A stretch of DNA of 64,000 nt, taken from Candidatus Latescibacterota bacterium. GTDB lineage: Bacteria; Latescibacterota; UBA2968; UBA8231. The stretch spans positions 1 to 64,000 of the forward strand of contig JAJEGS010000006.1 of assembly GCA_022819745.1 (NCBI GenBank). Direction: 5' to 3'. This document shows positions 24,425-32,521 of the stretch, piece by piece (within the stretch, counting starts at the first letter, position 1; the number at the start of each line of letters is the position of its first letter). Below the pieces are notes generated by a model that did not search any database, was not told the DNA's origin, and saw only the letters and a list, made by a program, of their open reading frames with translations. A program made the position numbers and the translations under genes.

Positions 24425-25606
24425 TTAATACTCGGCGTCGGCTGCCCGTTGCAGTGCGCCAGCCGGAAAGACCGACACTTTTGCGTCAGTTCCGTGGTAG
24501 TTTTCCAATTCGCTCAATACGGCCTGCCAAGTTTTGCAAAAAATAACCCCCTCGCCAAAGAGCGAGGCTGCATCCCACTTGTTGATCCCAGGCGAAAATA
24601 GAATAGTGCGCCGGGCGGGCGGCCCGGCCTTTCCCCGCAACGCGGTACCCGGGCCCAACACCGAGTGCCAGCCCAGCCCCTCTGGGCTAGCCGAGCACAT
24701 GACAGTGGTCGAGTTTTCGTTGAAAGGGTTTTTCTTGGTGCCGCTCAACGGCGTCATGGCCAATCCGGCTTGGCACAGTTCCGTATCTTTGGGGAAGGCG
24801 TTGAACACGCCAATGTCAAAGGCGTCGGGCACTTGAGTAGCGTACTGTTCCCGTCCTAACTCACAACCCCGCGCAAAGGCCGCGTCCGTGTCCCCGGCGA
24901 CCAAACCCGAGATTTCCAAGTTCTCGTTGAGCAACGGATTGACGATATACGTGACCCCAGCCATCTTCGCCACCTCGGACAGGTGTGCGCGAAAATTTTC
25001 GTGTACGTGGCGGTGGTTGAGCATGATCGTCTGCTGCCCACAAGCACCGGGGATGAGCAATTTGGCCCCACCGCCAAACATCCCTCCGCGCGGCGTGATC
25101 ATCCCCAAGGCGATGCGCACCTCGCAGGAGGTCATATCGCGGTTGACCCAAATCGGCACTCCGCGGCTGGAATAGCCGAGGAATTCTAAATTCTCGTAGG
25201 CATTGTGGTTGAGCACCTGCATGGTATCGACGATGTCCAGCCCGACCTTCTTGACTAAGTCGTCGCGAGTCATCGGGCGGTGGGCTGCCAGCGCGCAGAC
25301 GATCTTTACGTCGTCGGCCCCAATCCCGGCCGCAGCCAACTCCTCAAGCACATAGGGCAAGAGCCGAAAAGCCGGCGTAGGACGCGAGAGGTCGTCAACC
25401 AAGATAGCTGCCGAAGACCGGCCGCGGGCGAATTCGCGCAACGACGGGGCACCGATGGTCTCTTGCAGTGCTTGGCGAATGCCAGCGTCGCCGATGTCCG
25501 GCCCGCCGCGCATGTGGTGAACCGCCACTTCCCAGTGATCGGGAAACTCCATTTTGAACGGGGCCTTGCCGTACCAAGCGGCCCACGGGACAAAAATTTC
25601 CTGCAT
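24425..25606 (-). CDS. LarA-like (lactate racemase family, DUF2088) protein
   Basis: The 393-residue protein has the N-terminal LarA signature LVDDLSRPTP and the AAHRPMT loop that holds a catalytic His in lactate racemase. Later come GGGAKLLIPG, whose Lys anchors the nickel-pincer cofactor in LarA, and MLNHRHVHEN with the downstream His. At the position of the second catalytic His the sequence reads TPRGGMFGGG, an Arg where PH is usual, so the chemistry may differ. LarA relatives racemise or epimerise 2-hydroxyacids. Cofactor genes larB, larC and larE are not in the window. It sits 10 bases from a sugar-isomerase-like gene and 12 from an SDR, pointing to hydroxy- or sugar-acid metabolism. Confidence 0.75.
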   Translation of the reverse strand: MQEIFVPWAAWYGKAPFKMEFPDHWEVAVHHMRGGPDIGDAGIRQALQETIGAPSLREFARGRSSAAILVDDLSRPTPAFRLLPYVLEELAAAGIGADDVKIVCALAAHRPMTRDDLVKKVGLDIVDTMQVLNHNAYENLEFLGYSSRGVPIWVNRDMTSCEVRIALGMITPRGGMFGGGAKLLIPGACGQQTIMLNHRHVHENFRAHLSEVAKMAGVTYIVNPLLNENLEISGLVAGDTDAAFARGCELGREQYATQVPDAFDIGVFNAFPKDTELCQAGLAMTPLSGTKKNPFNENSTTVMCSASPEGLGWHSVLGPGTALRGKAGPPARRTILFSPGINKWDAASLFGEGVIFCKTWQAVLSELENYHGTDAKVSVFPAGALQRAADAEY

Positions 25607-25616
25607 GATTTTTCTC

Positions 25617-26381
25617 CTAGTCCAAGCCCATGGCCCGCAGGTTGCGCAGGCTCAGACCCAAGCTGTCAAAGGGGTCGCCTGGGCAGGTGTCTTGTTCGAT
25701 CAAGTACCATTCGATCTGTGCTCTCTTACAGGCCGCGAGAATAGGCTCCCATTCCAAGTTACCCTCCCCTACTTCGGCGAAGCATTGCTTAGAACCGTCC
25801 ATGCTCAGATCTTTGAGATGGACGATGTGCATGCGGTCGCGGAACTTATCCAACCACGAGACCGGGTTGCCGCCGCCGTGTTGAATCCAATAGGTGTCTA
25901 TTTCAAAGGAAAAGACGGCTGGGTCGCTCCCCTCGCGGAGGATGTCCAGCCCCGTGCGCCCTTCAAAGCGCTCCAGTTCGAAGCTGTGGTTGTGGTAGCT
26001 AAAGGTCAGGCCCGCGTCGATGAGCGGACGCGCCGCCGCCGAAGCCTCTGCTGCAAAGCGGACAAAGCCCTCGCGGTTGCGGTATTTTTGGGGCAAGCCG
26101 CCGATGGCTACGTGGCGGCACCCCCACATCTGGTGCTCCTCGACGACGGCTTGCGGCTCGTCGCAGATGCGCTGGTAGCTGGTATGCGTAGCCGCGATCT
26201 GCACTCCTTCGGCCTTGCTTATCGCGGCCAGTTCGGCTGGCGAGATCGCTCCGAAGGCCGAGGCTTGCACGGCCTCATAGCCGAGTGCCCGCACCCTAGC
26301 GAAGGTCTGGCGAATGTCATCCGGGGTTTTGGTAAAATCGCGCACTGTGAACAGTTGTGCGCCAATTGCTGAAGTAGGCAT
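25617..26381 (-). CDS. Sugar phosphate isomerase/epimerase family (AP_endonuc_2 TIM barrel)
   Basis: I chose the ATG at 26381 (254 residues, MPTSAIGAQLFTVRDFTK) because GGAGA lies 5 bases upstream; an upstream in-frame ATG at 26441 gives an unlikely extension. The fold is shown by GAQLFTVRD at the first strand, FARVRALGYEAVQASAFG, a central LTFSYHNHSFELERF, a metal-site-like FEIDTYWIQHGG and MHIVHLKD. These are typical of xylose-isomerase-like TIM barrels, such as inosose dehydratase or sugar epimerases that bind a divalent metal. It heads the operon with the LarA-like and SDR genes. No signal peptide, so cytoplasmic. Confidence 0.83.
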   Translation of the reverse strand: MPTSAIGAQLFTVRDFTKTPDDIRQTFARVRALGYEAVQASAFGAISPAELAAISKAEGVQIAATHTSYQRICDEPQAVVEEHQMWGCRHVAIGGLPQKYRNREGFVRFAAEASAAARPLIDAGLTFSYHNHSFELERFEGRTGLDILREGSDPAVFSFEIDTYWIQHGGGNPVSWLDKFRDRMHIVHLKDLSMDGSKQCFAEVGEGNLEWEPILAACKRAQIEWYLIEQDTCPGDPFDSLGLSLRNLRAMGLD

Positions 26382-26509
26382 GTGGTCTCCTGTGTTTTGC
26401 TGAACCCCGCGCAATATAGCCGCCGTCCTTCCTAGCGTCAATTCAGCAGTAGCTAAAGTCTATGGTCAGTTTGTCGTGACTACTCTCCACTCTACAGATG
26501 TTGGGCTTC

Positions 26510-26539
26510 TTGCCGGTATTCTAACTGAGATTGTATTCT
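26510..26539 (+). promoter_or_regulatory. Possible promoter for the MFS gene
   Basis: TTGCCG (26510-26515) and TATTCT (26534-26539) are 18 bases apart, 26 bases before the GTG start. The match to consensus is moderate. The rest of the 184-base divergent gap (26382-26565) shows no gene. Confidence 0.3.
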
Positions 26540-26565
26540 AAAGGCCATTCAAGAGGATTGACAAA

Positions 26566-27762
26566 GTGTCGAAACGGAAACAGGAGGTAGTAGTAAACTT
26601 ATTTTTGTCGGTGTACGCGCCGGCCCTAATCCTGTCGGTTTGCCGGGGCTTGCTATTGCCCGTCCTGCCTTTGTTCGCCCGCTCTTTCGAGGTATCGTAT
26701 AGTCTGGTGGGCGTGGTCCTGGCCGCGGACGGGATCGGCACTTTGCTGGGCGATGTGCCCGCGGGAGTGGTGGTGCGGCGGGTGGGTGAAAAGCGCGCCA
26801 TGCTGTTGGGGGTAGGCTGCGTCTTAGTGGGGATTTTCGGCCTGCTGGTGGCCGCTGATCTGTGGCAAGTGAGTGCCTGCCGTCTAGTGTCGGGGGTCGG
26901 TACGGCCCTGTGGAATATTTCGCGCCATACGTACCTGGCCGGGGCCATTCGGCCAGCACTCCGGGGACGGGCGATTGCCGTGTTCGGGGGCATAGGACGC
27001 ATTGGCTATTTTGCCGGACCGCTGCTCGGCGGCCTGGCGGCCGGGACGTACGGCTTTCGGGCCGCCTTCCTGTTGTACGGGATGTTGGCGGTGGTGGCTT
27101 TGCTGGCGGTCTTGCTCTGGGTGGAGGACCTCGGGGCCTCCCCAGGAGCAAGCCAGCGGGCCAGCGGACGGGTCGGCGATGTTGTGCGCGGCCATTACCG
27201 TATCCTGCTCACTGCCGGCTCGGCCCAGTTGTGCGCCCAAATGGTGCGCACGGCCCGTCTGGTCATCGCGCCTCTCTACGCTGCCGATGTCCTGGGTTTG
27301 GGGGTCGAAGAGGTGGGGGTAATCATAGCGCTTGCCGCGGCCGTGGACATGCTCATGTTCTATCCGGCGGGCATGATCATGGACCACTGGGGACGCAAGT
27401 ACGCCTCGGTGCCCAGTTTTTTCGTCCAGAGTATGGGCATGGCCGCTATTCCCCTGGCGCAGGATTTTTCGAGCCTGCTCTTGGCCCTAGTGGTAGTGGG
27501 CCTGGGCAACGGCATAGGGTCGGGGACCATGATGACGCTGGGCGCGGATCTGGCCCCGGACGACGGGCGGGGGGTGTTTTTGGGGCTGTGGCGCTTTGTC
27601 GGCGATCTGGGCGGGGCGAGCAGCCCCCTGGCCATGGGCTATATCGCCGATTGGGTCGGCCTGACCGAAACTCCATTGGCAGCCGCGGGCATTGGCCTAG
27701 CCGCGGCCCTCACTTTGTGGCTGGGGGTACCCGAGACCCTGAAAAGGGAAAACCGTCTGTGA
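26566..27762 (+). CDS. MFS transporter
   Basis: The 398-residue, 12-helix protein has the major-facilitator layout with loop-2 motif GDVPAGVVVRRVGEKRAML after the second helix and a second-half counterpart YPAGMIMDHWGRKYASV. It probably exports or imports a small molecule by proton coupling; it lacks features that name a substrate. The start is GTG at 26566 with AGAGG about 9 bases upstream. It is divergent from the sugar-isomerase-like operon and converges on the Cys-tail gene with a 41-base gap. No terminator is evident there. Confidence 0.85.
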   Translation: MSKRKQEVVVNLFLSVYAPALILSVCRGLLLPVLPLFARSFEVSYSLVGVVLAADGIGTLLGDVPAGVVVRRVGEKRAMLLGVGCVLVGIFGLLVAADLWQVSACRLVSGVGTALWNISRHTYLAGAIRPALRGRAIAVFGGIGRIGYFAGPLLGGLAAGTYGFRAAFLLYGMLAVVALLAVLLWVEDLGASPGASQRASGRVGDVVRGHYRILLTAGSAQLCAQMVRTARLVIAPLYAADVLGLGVEEVGVIIALAAAVDMLMFYPAGMIMDHWGRKYASVPSFFVQSMGMAAIPLAQDFSSLLLALVVVGLGNGIGSGTMMTLGADLAPDDGRGVFLGLWRFVGDLGGASSPLAMGYIADWVGLTETPLAAAGIGLAAALTLWLGVPETLKRENRL

Positions 27763-27803
27763 GTTGCACATGTTCGCTGCTCGTTTTCGAGGAGCAGGAT
27801 GGC

Positions 27804-28913
27804 TCAGATGCCACCGCACGAACTGCAACTACTGCACGAGCTGCAGGACGCTCCACTGTCGCCACTGTCGCCACCGAAATCCAGCCACGATGAACTTTCT
27901 CCGGACTCAGTGCCCGCTTCCTGGACCGAGGCCGTCTGATCGAGGCCGTCCTGATAGCTGTGGTCCGCGTGGTATTCGACGTCGCTGGCGGACGGGGACT
28001 CGAAGTTGGCCTCTGGATTGAGGGTATTGCTCTCCCCGGCGTGGAAACCCGAGGCTCCGACATCGAATACGGTCTGGCCCTGTTCGTCAACCACGGATAC
28101 GTCGTGGTAGTGGATATTGTGGTAGAATGACATGGACGACCACATCCAAGCGTAGAGAAAGAACGCGTCAAAGCCGTGATAGCCGTGGAAGAGCGGAGGC
28201 GTATCAGCTCCGGTGCGCCGCTCCTGCAATTGCTCGGGCCGGTCCACTGGCTCTCGGGGACGAATGACGCGGGTGTCGAGACTCTGGCGCACATCGTCGC
28301 ATTTGATATAAGTGGCCACGGCTTGGTTGAGGCGGCTGATAAAGTGGCTGAAATGGGCTTCTTTCCGGCGCTGGAATTGTTCGTACGCGTCCTGGGCTCG
28401 GAAGACGGGTTCCATGCGCTGACGCAAACTGTCAGCGCTTTCCCCGGGCTGTTGGGCAAAGTCGTTGGCCGTGCCGTTGACGGTGATGGTAATGGGATAC
28501 ACGTCCGGGGGGTGGAGCCGGTCGATCTCAATTTCAATGAGGTAGGTCAGTTCTTGGTCGGCGTGCTCAACGACCAGATAGAGGGCCTCGAACAATTCCG
28601 ATTCGTAGTAGTCGGTCTCCATGTGAAACTGTTCCATGGCGTCCTTGAGATCGTCCTCTAGGCCCTGCTCGTCAAAGTAGAAGTCGTACTGGTCCTTAGT
28701 CAGGCGGACGATATTGGTCACTCCCATAGAGCGCAGGGCCATATTGAGTTGTTGCAAGATGGCCACTGCGGTGAAGGTCTCTTGTTCTTCTCGGTCGGAC
28801 AGAGCACCCGCAGTCAGGTAGTAGAGCATGCGACCGAAGACCTTGGTGGGGCTAACCTTTTCGACCAAGGTCTCCTGGGACGGGTCAATGGCGAGTTGGC
28901 CGTTGAAGTACAT
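27804..28913 (-). CDS. Uncharacterised protein with Cys-Ser-Ser-Cys C-terminal tail
   Basis: I do not recognise this family. I chose the ATG at 28913 (369 residues, MYFNGQLAIDPSQETLVEKV) because GGAGGA lies just upstream; an in-frame extension to 29060 lacks support. The N-terminal about 200 residues are a soluble alpha/beta domain rich in acidic residues (LTKDQYDFYFDEQGLEDDL). An aromatic segment with short hydrophobic runs (GFDAFFLYAWMWSSMSFYHN) follows, then an acidic Ser/Asp/Gly linker, then a tail of four evenly spaced cysteines, CSSCSSCSSC, ending GGI. The partner gene upstream also ends in a CxxC (CGAC). Co-transcription with a GRDP-like gene and gdhA is likely. Confidence 0.7.
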   Translation of the reverse strand: MYFNGQLAIDPSQETLVEKVSPTKVFGRMLYYLTAGALSDREEQETFTAVAILQQLNMALRSMGVTNIVRLTKDQYDFYFDEQGLEDDLKDAMEQFHMETDYYESELFEALYLVVEHADQELTYLIEIEIDRLHPPDVYPITITVNGTANDFAQQPGESADSLRQRMEPVFRAQDAYEQFQRRKEAHFSHFISRLNQAVATYIKCDDVRQSLDTRVIRPREPVDRPEQLQERRTGADTPPLFHGYHGFDAFFLYAWMWSSMSFYHNIHYHDVSVVDEQGQTVFDVGASGFHAGESNTLNPEANFESPSASDVEYHADHSYQDGLDQTASVQEAGTESGESSSWLDFGGDSGDSGASCSSCSSCSSCGGI

Positions 28914-28935
28914 GGGAATCCTCCTCGGTGGGCGG

Positions 28936-29394
28936 CTAGGAATTGGCGCTGCGGCAGGCCCCGCAGTCGGCCCCGGGCAGCCAATAGGCCGCAGGAGGCG
29001 GGCCAAAGTAGCGCTGGTACAGGGCCAGAGTTTGGTCGAATTGGCTGTTGTTTTCTTCATCCATGCCCCCGGGTTGGTGGTGGATCATGCGGCCAAAGTG
29101 CCGGCGGCAGAAGGCGCTGTAAGTGCGCGTGCAGAGGATGAATTCGTGCCAGGCTAGATCGACGAGATGGGACGGGGTCAGTACCTGGTCGCTGGCGGCG
29201 ACCAAGTGGAGGAAACGCAGAACTTCGGTCAGCAGGCGGGGGACTTCCCGGCTTTGCACGTGGGTCCCAGAGGAGATTTTGTCCCCCAGAACGGGTTGTT
29301 TTTGCAAGAGTTCCAAAGTTAGGGCCGCGTGATCTAGGGCGTCGGGGGCGGGAACGCGCTCGGAAGCGGGCCAGCGAGTGTCGTCACCGCCCAT
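28936..29394 (-). CDS. GRDP-like (glycine-rich-domain-protein-like) protein
   Basis: The 152-residue protein contains PSHLVDLAWHEFILCTRTY followed by FCRRHFGRMIHHQP, the conserved core (VDxAWHxxILxTRxYxxFCxxxFGxxIxHxP) of the GRDP-like/DUF1399 family. The family is known from plants and many bacteria and its molecular role is unknown; invariant Trp, His and Cys suggest a metal or redox site, which is inference. The C-terminus ends GADCGACRSANS. The start overlaps the gdhA end by 11 bases. A weak AAGGA lies further upstream than ideal, so the exact start is uncertain. It lies 22 bases before the Cys-tail gene. Confidence 0.68.
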   Translation of the reverse strand: MGGDDTRWPASERVPAPDALDHAALTLELLQKQPVLGDKISSGTHVQSREVPRLLTEVLRFLHLVAASDQVLTPSHLVDLAWHEFILCTRTYSAFCRRHFGRMIHHQPGGMDEENNSQFDQTLALYQRYFGPPPAAYWLPGADCGACRSANS

Positions 29395-30679
29395 CTGTGA
29401 AGTAATCCTTGGTGCCCTTGGCTTGAACTGCGTCGCCGATCCGATTTAGAGCGTGAACGTACGCCGCGGTGCGCGGCGCTATGCCCTGCTCTTGCGCAAT
29501 GGTCCAAATTCGCTCGGTCTCCTCGACCATCATCTGCTTAAGCCGCTGGTTGATCTGTTCTAAGGTCCAGTACAAGCCCTGGCGATTCTGCACCCACTCG
29601 AAATAGCTCACAGTCACGCCGCCGGCGTTGACCAAGATGTCGGGAAATACTACCACGTCCCGCTGGCGCAGGATCTCGTCGGCACCCGGCGTGGTGGGAC
29701 CGTTAGCCAGTTCGTACACCGCCTTGGCCTTAATGTCGCGGGCGTTGGCCTCTGTAATCTGGTTTTCCAAGGCTGCCGGAGCCAAGATATCGACGTCGAG
29801 CGCGAGCAATTCCTCGTTGGTGATGGTCTCGTGCTCGACGATGCTGCATACACTGTCCTCGCAGTACACTGCCTTGAGGGTGCGAGTCGAATCCTTGAAC
29901 TGACGCACGCTGGGAATATCGAGTCCTTCGTGTCGGTAAATCCCTCCCTTGGAGTCGCTTACGGCCACAACTTTATAACCGGCATTGAAGAGCAACTCGG
30001 CGACGATGGCCCCGGCATTGCCAAATCCCTGCACGGCCACAGTCGTGTCGGCCGGCGAGCCATTCAAGCCGAGCTTGGGCCAGGTCGCCTCAATGGTGAA
30101 AAAAGCTCCCATCGCAGTGGCTGTATCGCGCCCTAGACTGCCCCCCATAGTCAAGGGCTTGCCGGTGATGACTGCGGGGGTGATCTGCCGCTTGATAATG
30201 CTGTACTCATCCACCATCCAACCCATGATCATCTGATTGGTATAGACATCGGGGGCTGGAATGTCGACATCTGGGCCGATGAAATCGGCCACGGCGTCGA
30301 TATAGCCCCGGCTGAGTCGTTCTATTTCAAAAGGAGACAGTTCCTTGGGGTTGACCGTTATCCCCCCCTTGCCGCCGCCAAAGGGCAAATTGGCCACCGC
30401 GCACTTGAAGGTCATCCAGAAGGCCAACGACTGGACCTCGTCGATGGACACGTCTTGGTGGTAGCGAATGCCGCCTTTGGTTGGGCCTCGGGTGTCGTCG
30501 TAGCGCACCCGGTAGCCGGGAAAAATGCGCAACTCGCCGCTGTCCATGCGCACCGGGATGGAGACTTTCAAACTCGACTTGGGCAATTTGAGCCTCTCGA
30601 TAGCGTCCTCGGAAATGGACGCGTACTCAAGCGCTTCATCGAGCCTTTGACTGGCGTCGCTGAACAAAGACTGGGACAT
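29384..30679 (-). CDS. gdhA: Glutamate dehydrogenase
   Basis: The 431-residue enzyme interconverts glutamate with 2-oxoglutarate and ammonia using NAD(P). Family motifs are complete: RGPTKGGIRYHQDVS (substrate Lys), LPFGGGKGGI (catalytic Lys), GPDVDIPAPDVYTN (catalytic Asp), and the Rossmann stretch VAVQGFGNAGAIVAELL. Length fits the hexameric small GDH class typical of bacteria and archaea. The ATG has AAAGGAGC upstream. It is the first gene of a likely operon with the GRDP-like and Cys-tail genes. Cofactor preference is not evident. Confidence 0.93.
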   Translation of the reverse strand: MSQSLFSDASQRLDEALEYASISEDAIERLKLPKSSLKVSIPVRMDSGELRIFPGYRVRYDDTRGPTKGGIRYHQDVSIDEVQSLAFWMTFKCAVANLPFGGGKGGITVNPKELSPFEIERLSRGYIDAVADFIGPDVDIPAPDVYTNQMIMGWMVDEYSIIKRQITPAVITGKPLTMGGSLGRDTATAMGAFFTIEATWPKLGLNGSPADTTVAVQGFGNAGAIVAELLFNAGYKVVAVSDSKGGIYRHEGLDIPSVRQFKDSTRTLKAVYCEDSVCSIVEHETITNEELLALDVDILAPAALENQITEANARDIKAKAVYELANGPTTPGADEILRQRDVVVFPDILVNAGGVTVSYFEWVQNRQGLYWTLEQINQRLKQMMVEETERIWTIAQEQGIAPRTAAYVHALNRIGDAVQAKGTKDYFTDGR

Positions 30680-30765
30680 GAAATCTGCTCCTTTAATTGG
30701 GTCGGATCAACGCATTTGCAAGGTAGATATGCGGGACGAACCGTGCAATTGGGATCCGCCCAGAT

Positions 30766-31992
30766 TTATTTCTTACCTAGAAACCCCCGCACCAAAACCG
30801 CCGTTCCCACAGTCCCCAACCCCGCCAGCAGCGCCATGACTCCCACCGCTCCTTGTGCTCCCCAAGTCTCGGCCAGCGCCCCACTCTGCAAGCGGCCAAA
30901 AGGACCGACGCCAATGGCCACGACCAAGGTGCTCATTGCTCGGCTCCGCATCTCGTCCGAGGATTCGACTAGGATGATGCTGCTCTGCATAATGCTGAAG
31001 CCCGCCTGCCCCAACCCAGAGCAAAACAGCATCAGCAAGGCAATGCCAAAGGTCCCGCTAAAGGCAAAGGCGACAATGCCCGTACACGCCAGCAACGAGC
31101 CAGCGACAAAGAGCCATTCGTTGCTCAGCTTCCGGCGGCTTAGCTGCACCGCAGCCAAGCCCACAATCGCCCCACTCCCGCTAGCCGCACCCAACCAGCC
31201 CATAGCCTCCGGGCCGCGGCCGAATACGTCGCGCGCGAAAACCGGCAGCAGATTCATGTAGGGAAAAGCCCAGACATTCATAAAGATCGTGATGAGAAAA
31301 ACGCCGAATATCGGCGCAGAAGCCCGCATGCTGGTCCACCCCTGCCGCCCAGCCCAACCTGCTGTCCACGTGCCCGCACTAGGCGCTTTGGAGTCTGTCT
31401 TGAGGCCCGCCAATAAGAACAGCGCCAAGGTACCCAGCCCAACCAACACCAACAGCGCGCCCAAGCTGCCATAGGCCGCGGTGACATAGCCCGCCGCCAA
31501 GGGGCCAGCAATGCGCGTAAACCCCTGAATGACGTTCTCTAACACCATGGCATCGACTGTGCGGGCCTTGCCGACTAGATCGGGCACCATGCTGCGTCGA
31601 GTCGGCCAATCCAGCGCCCAAGAAGCCCCCAATGCCAGCGACACCACCGACAAGTGCCACAACTCGAGCCGCCCCAAAAAGAGCAAGAGCGCCAACAGCC
31701 CCGTCCCCAGCACATTGACCAACTGCAAGGTCCAAACGATGTAGCGCCGCTTAAAGCGATCGGTAATCACCGAGCCGAACAAACCCATAATTAGCAGGGG
31801 GATGGCGCGGTAAAAGCCGATGACCTGGACCCACCACGGAGAATTAGTCAGCTCTAAAGCCAGCCACCCCAGCGCCAGCATCTCCATCCACATGGCCTGC
31901 CACCAAAGGCCATTGGCCAACCACAGGCGCACAAAATCGCCATTGGCCAACGGTTCGAGGACGCTCCCTTTGGCGAATCTCATACTGTGCAT
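30766..31992 (-). CDS. MFS transporter (EntS/MFS_3-like)
   Basis: The 408-residue protein has 12 predicted helices and the short N-terminal cytoplasmic stretch of the MFS_3 (EntS-like) exporters: FVRLWLANGLWWQAMWMEML, then LFGSVITDRFKRRYI after helix 2 and GASWALDWPTRRSMVPDLVG after helix 4, which is characteristic of this group. Such proteins export siderophores or other small molecules, but nothing here names the cargo. An alternative ATG lies three codons in (31983). It is divergent from ridA with a 73-base gap and lies 86 bases upstream of the co-directional gdhA. Confidence 0.82.
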   Translation of the reverse strand: MHSMRFAKGSVLEPLANGDFVRLWLANGLWWQAMWMEMLALGWLALELTNSPWWVQVIGFYRAIPLLIMGLFGSVITDRFKRRYIVWTLQLVNVLGTGLLALLLFLGRLELWHLSVVSLALGASWALDWPTRRSMVPDLVGKARTVDAMVLENVIQGFTRIAGPLAAGYVTAAYGSLGALLVLVGLGTLALFLLAGLKTDSKAPSAGTWTAGWAGRQGWTSMRASAPIFGVFLITIFMNVWAFPYMNLLPVFARDVFGRGPEAMGWLGAASGSGAIVGLAAVQLSRRKLSNEWLFVAGSLLACTGIVAFAFSGTFGIALLMLFCSGLGQAGFSIMQSSIILVESSDEMRSRAMSTLVVAIGVGPFGRLQSGALAETWGAQGAVGVMALLAGLGTVGTAVLVRGFLGKK

Positions 31993-32065
31993 CGCTCTCT
32001 TGCTGGAAGCATTAGGCGTCCTATATTACTCGCGCCAACCAGCCCCAAGCCATGGGAGATTTAAC

Positions 32066-32521
32066 ATGTCTGTGGAAGAAAAACTAAGAGACCTCAACTT
32101 ACAACTTCCCCCTCTGCCCCAACCGGCCGGCTCCTATACCCGCGCCGTGCAAAGCGGCCCTTTGATCTTCGTCTCAGGTCAGTTGCCCCTACTAGCCGGC
32201 CAGCTCCAATATGCGGGAATCGTGGGCGAGGACTTGGATGTTGAAGCGGGATATGAGGCTGCCAAGTTGTGCGCTCTCAACGCCCTGAGCGTTCTCAAAG
32301 CCGAAACCGGCGATCTCGACGCCGTCTCCATTGTCCGCTTGGGAGGATACGTCGCCTCGGCACCCGGTTTTACAGACCACGCCAACGTGGTCAACGGCGC
32401 TTCCGGTCTGCTGGCCTCAGTCTTGGGAGATAAGGGGATACACGCGCGCTTGGCCGTCGGCGTCGCCAGCTTACCGCTGGGAGCAGCCGTCGAGTTGGAA
32501 GTCATCGCCGCCGTAGGCTAG
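32066..32521 (+). CDS. ridA: RidA-family protein (enamine/imine deaminase-like)
   Basis: The 151-residue protein belongs to the YjgF/YER057c/UK114 family, which hydrolyses reactive enamine/imine intermediates released by PLP enzymes. It shows the longer YjgF-like form: GSYTRAVQSGPLIFVSGQLP near 25-45 and LGDKGIHARLAVGVASLPLG followed by VELEVIAAV at the C-terminus. The conserved Arg in ARLAVGV supports catalytic competence. The ATG at 32066 has GGGAG about 8 bases upstream; an upstream in-frame ATG at 31820 would overlap the MFS gene and is rejected. It ends with a 4-base overlap with the convergent ftsH. Confidence 0.88.
   Translation: MSVEEKLRDLNLQLPPLPQPAGSYTRAVQSGPLIFVSGQLPLLAGQLQYAGIVGEDLDVEAGYEAAKLCALNALSVLKAETGDLDAVSIVRLGGYVASAPGFTDHANVVNGASGLLASVLGDKGIHARLAVGVASLPLGAAVELEVIAAVG

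Noticed and set aside
26862..27893. Plus-strand frame of 343 codons inside the MFS gene
   Set aside because: Frame shadow, Gly/Arg/His-rich, no membrane segments, and overlaps a well-supported MFS gene.
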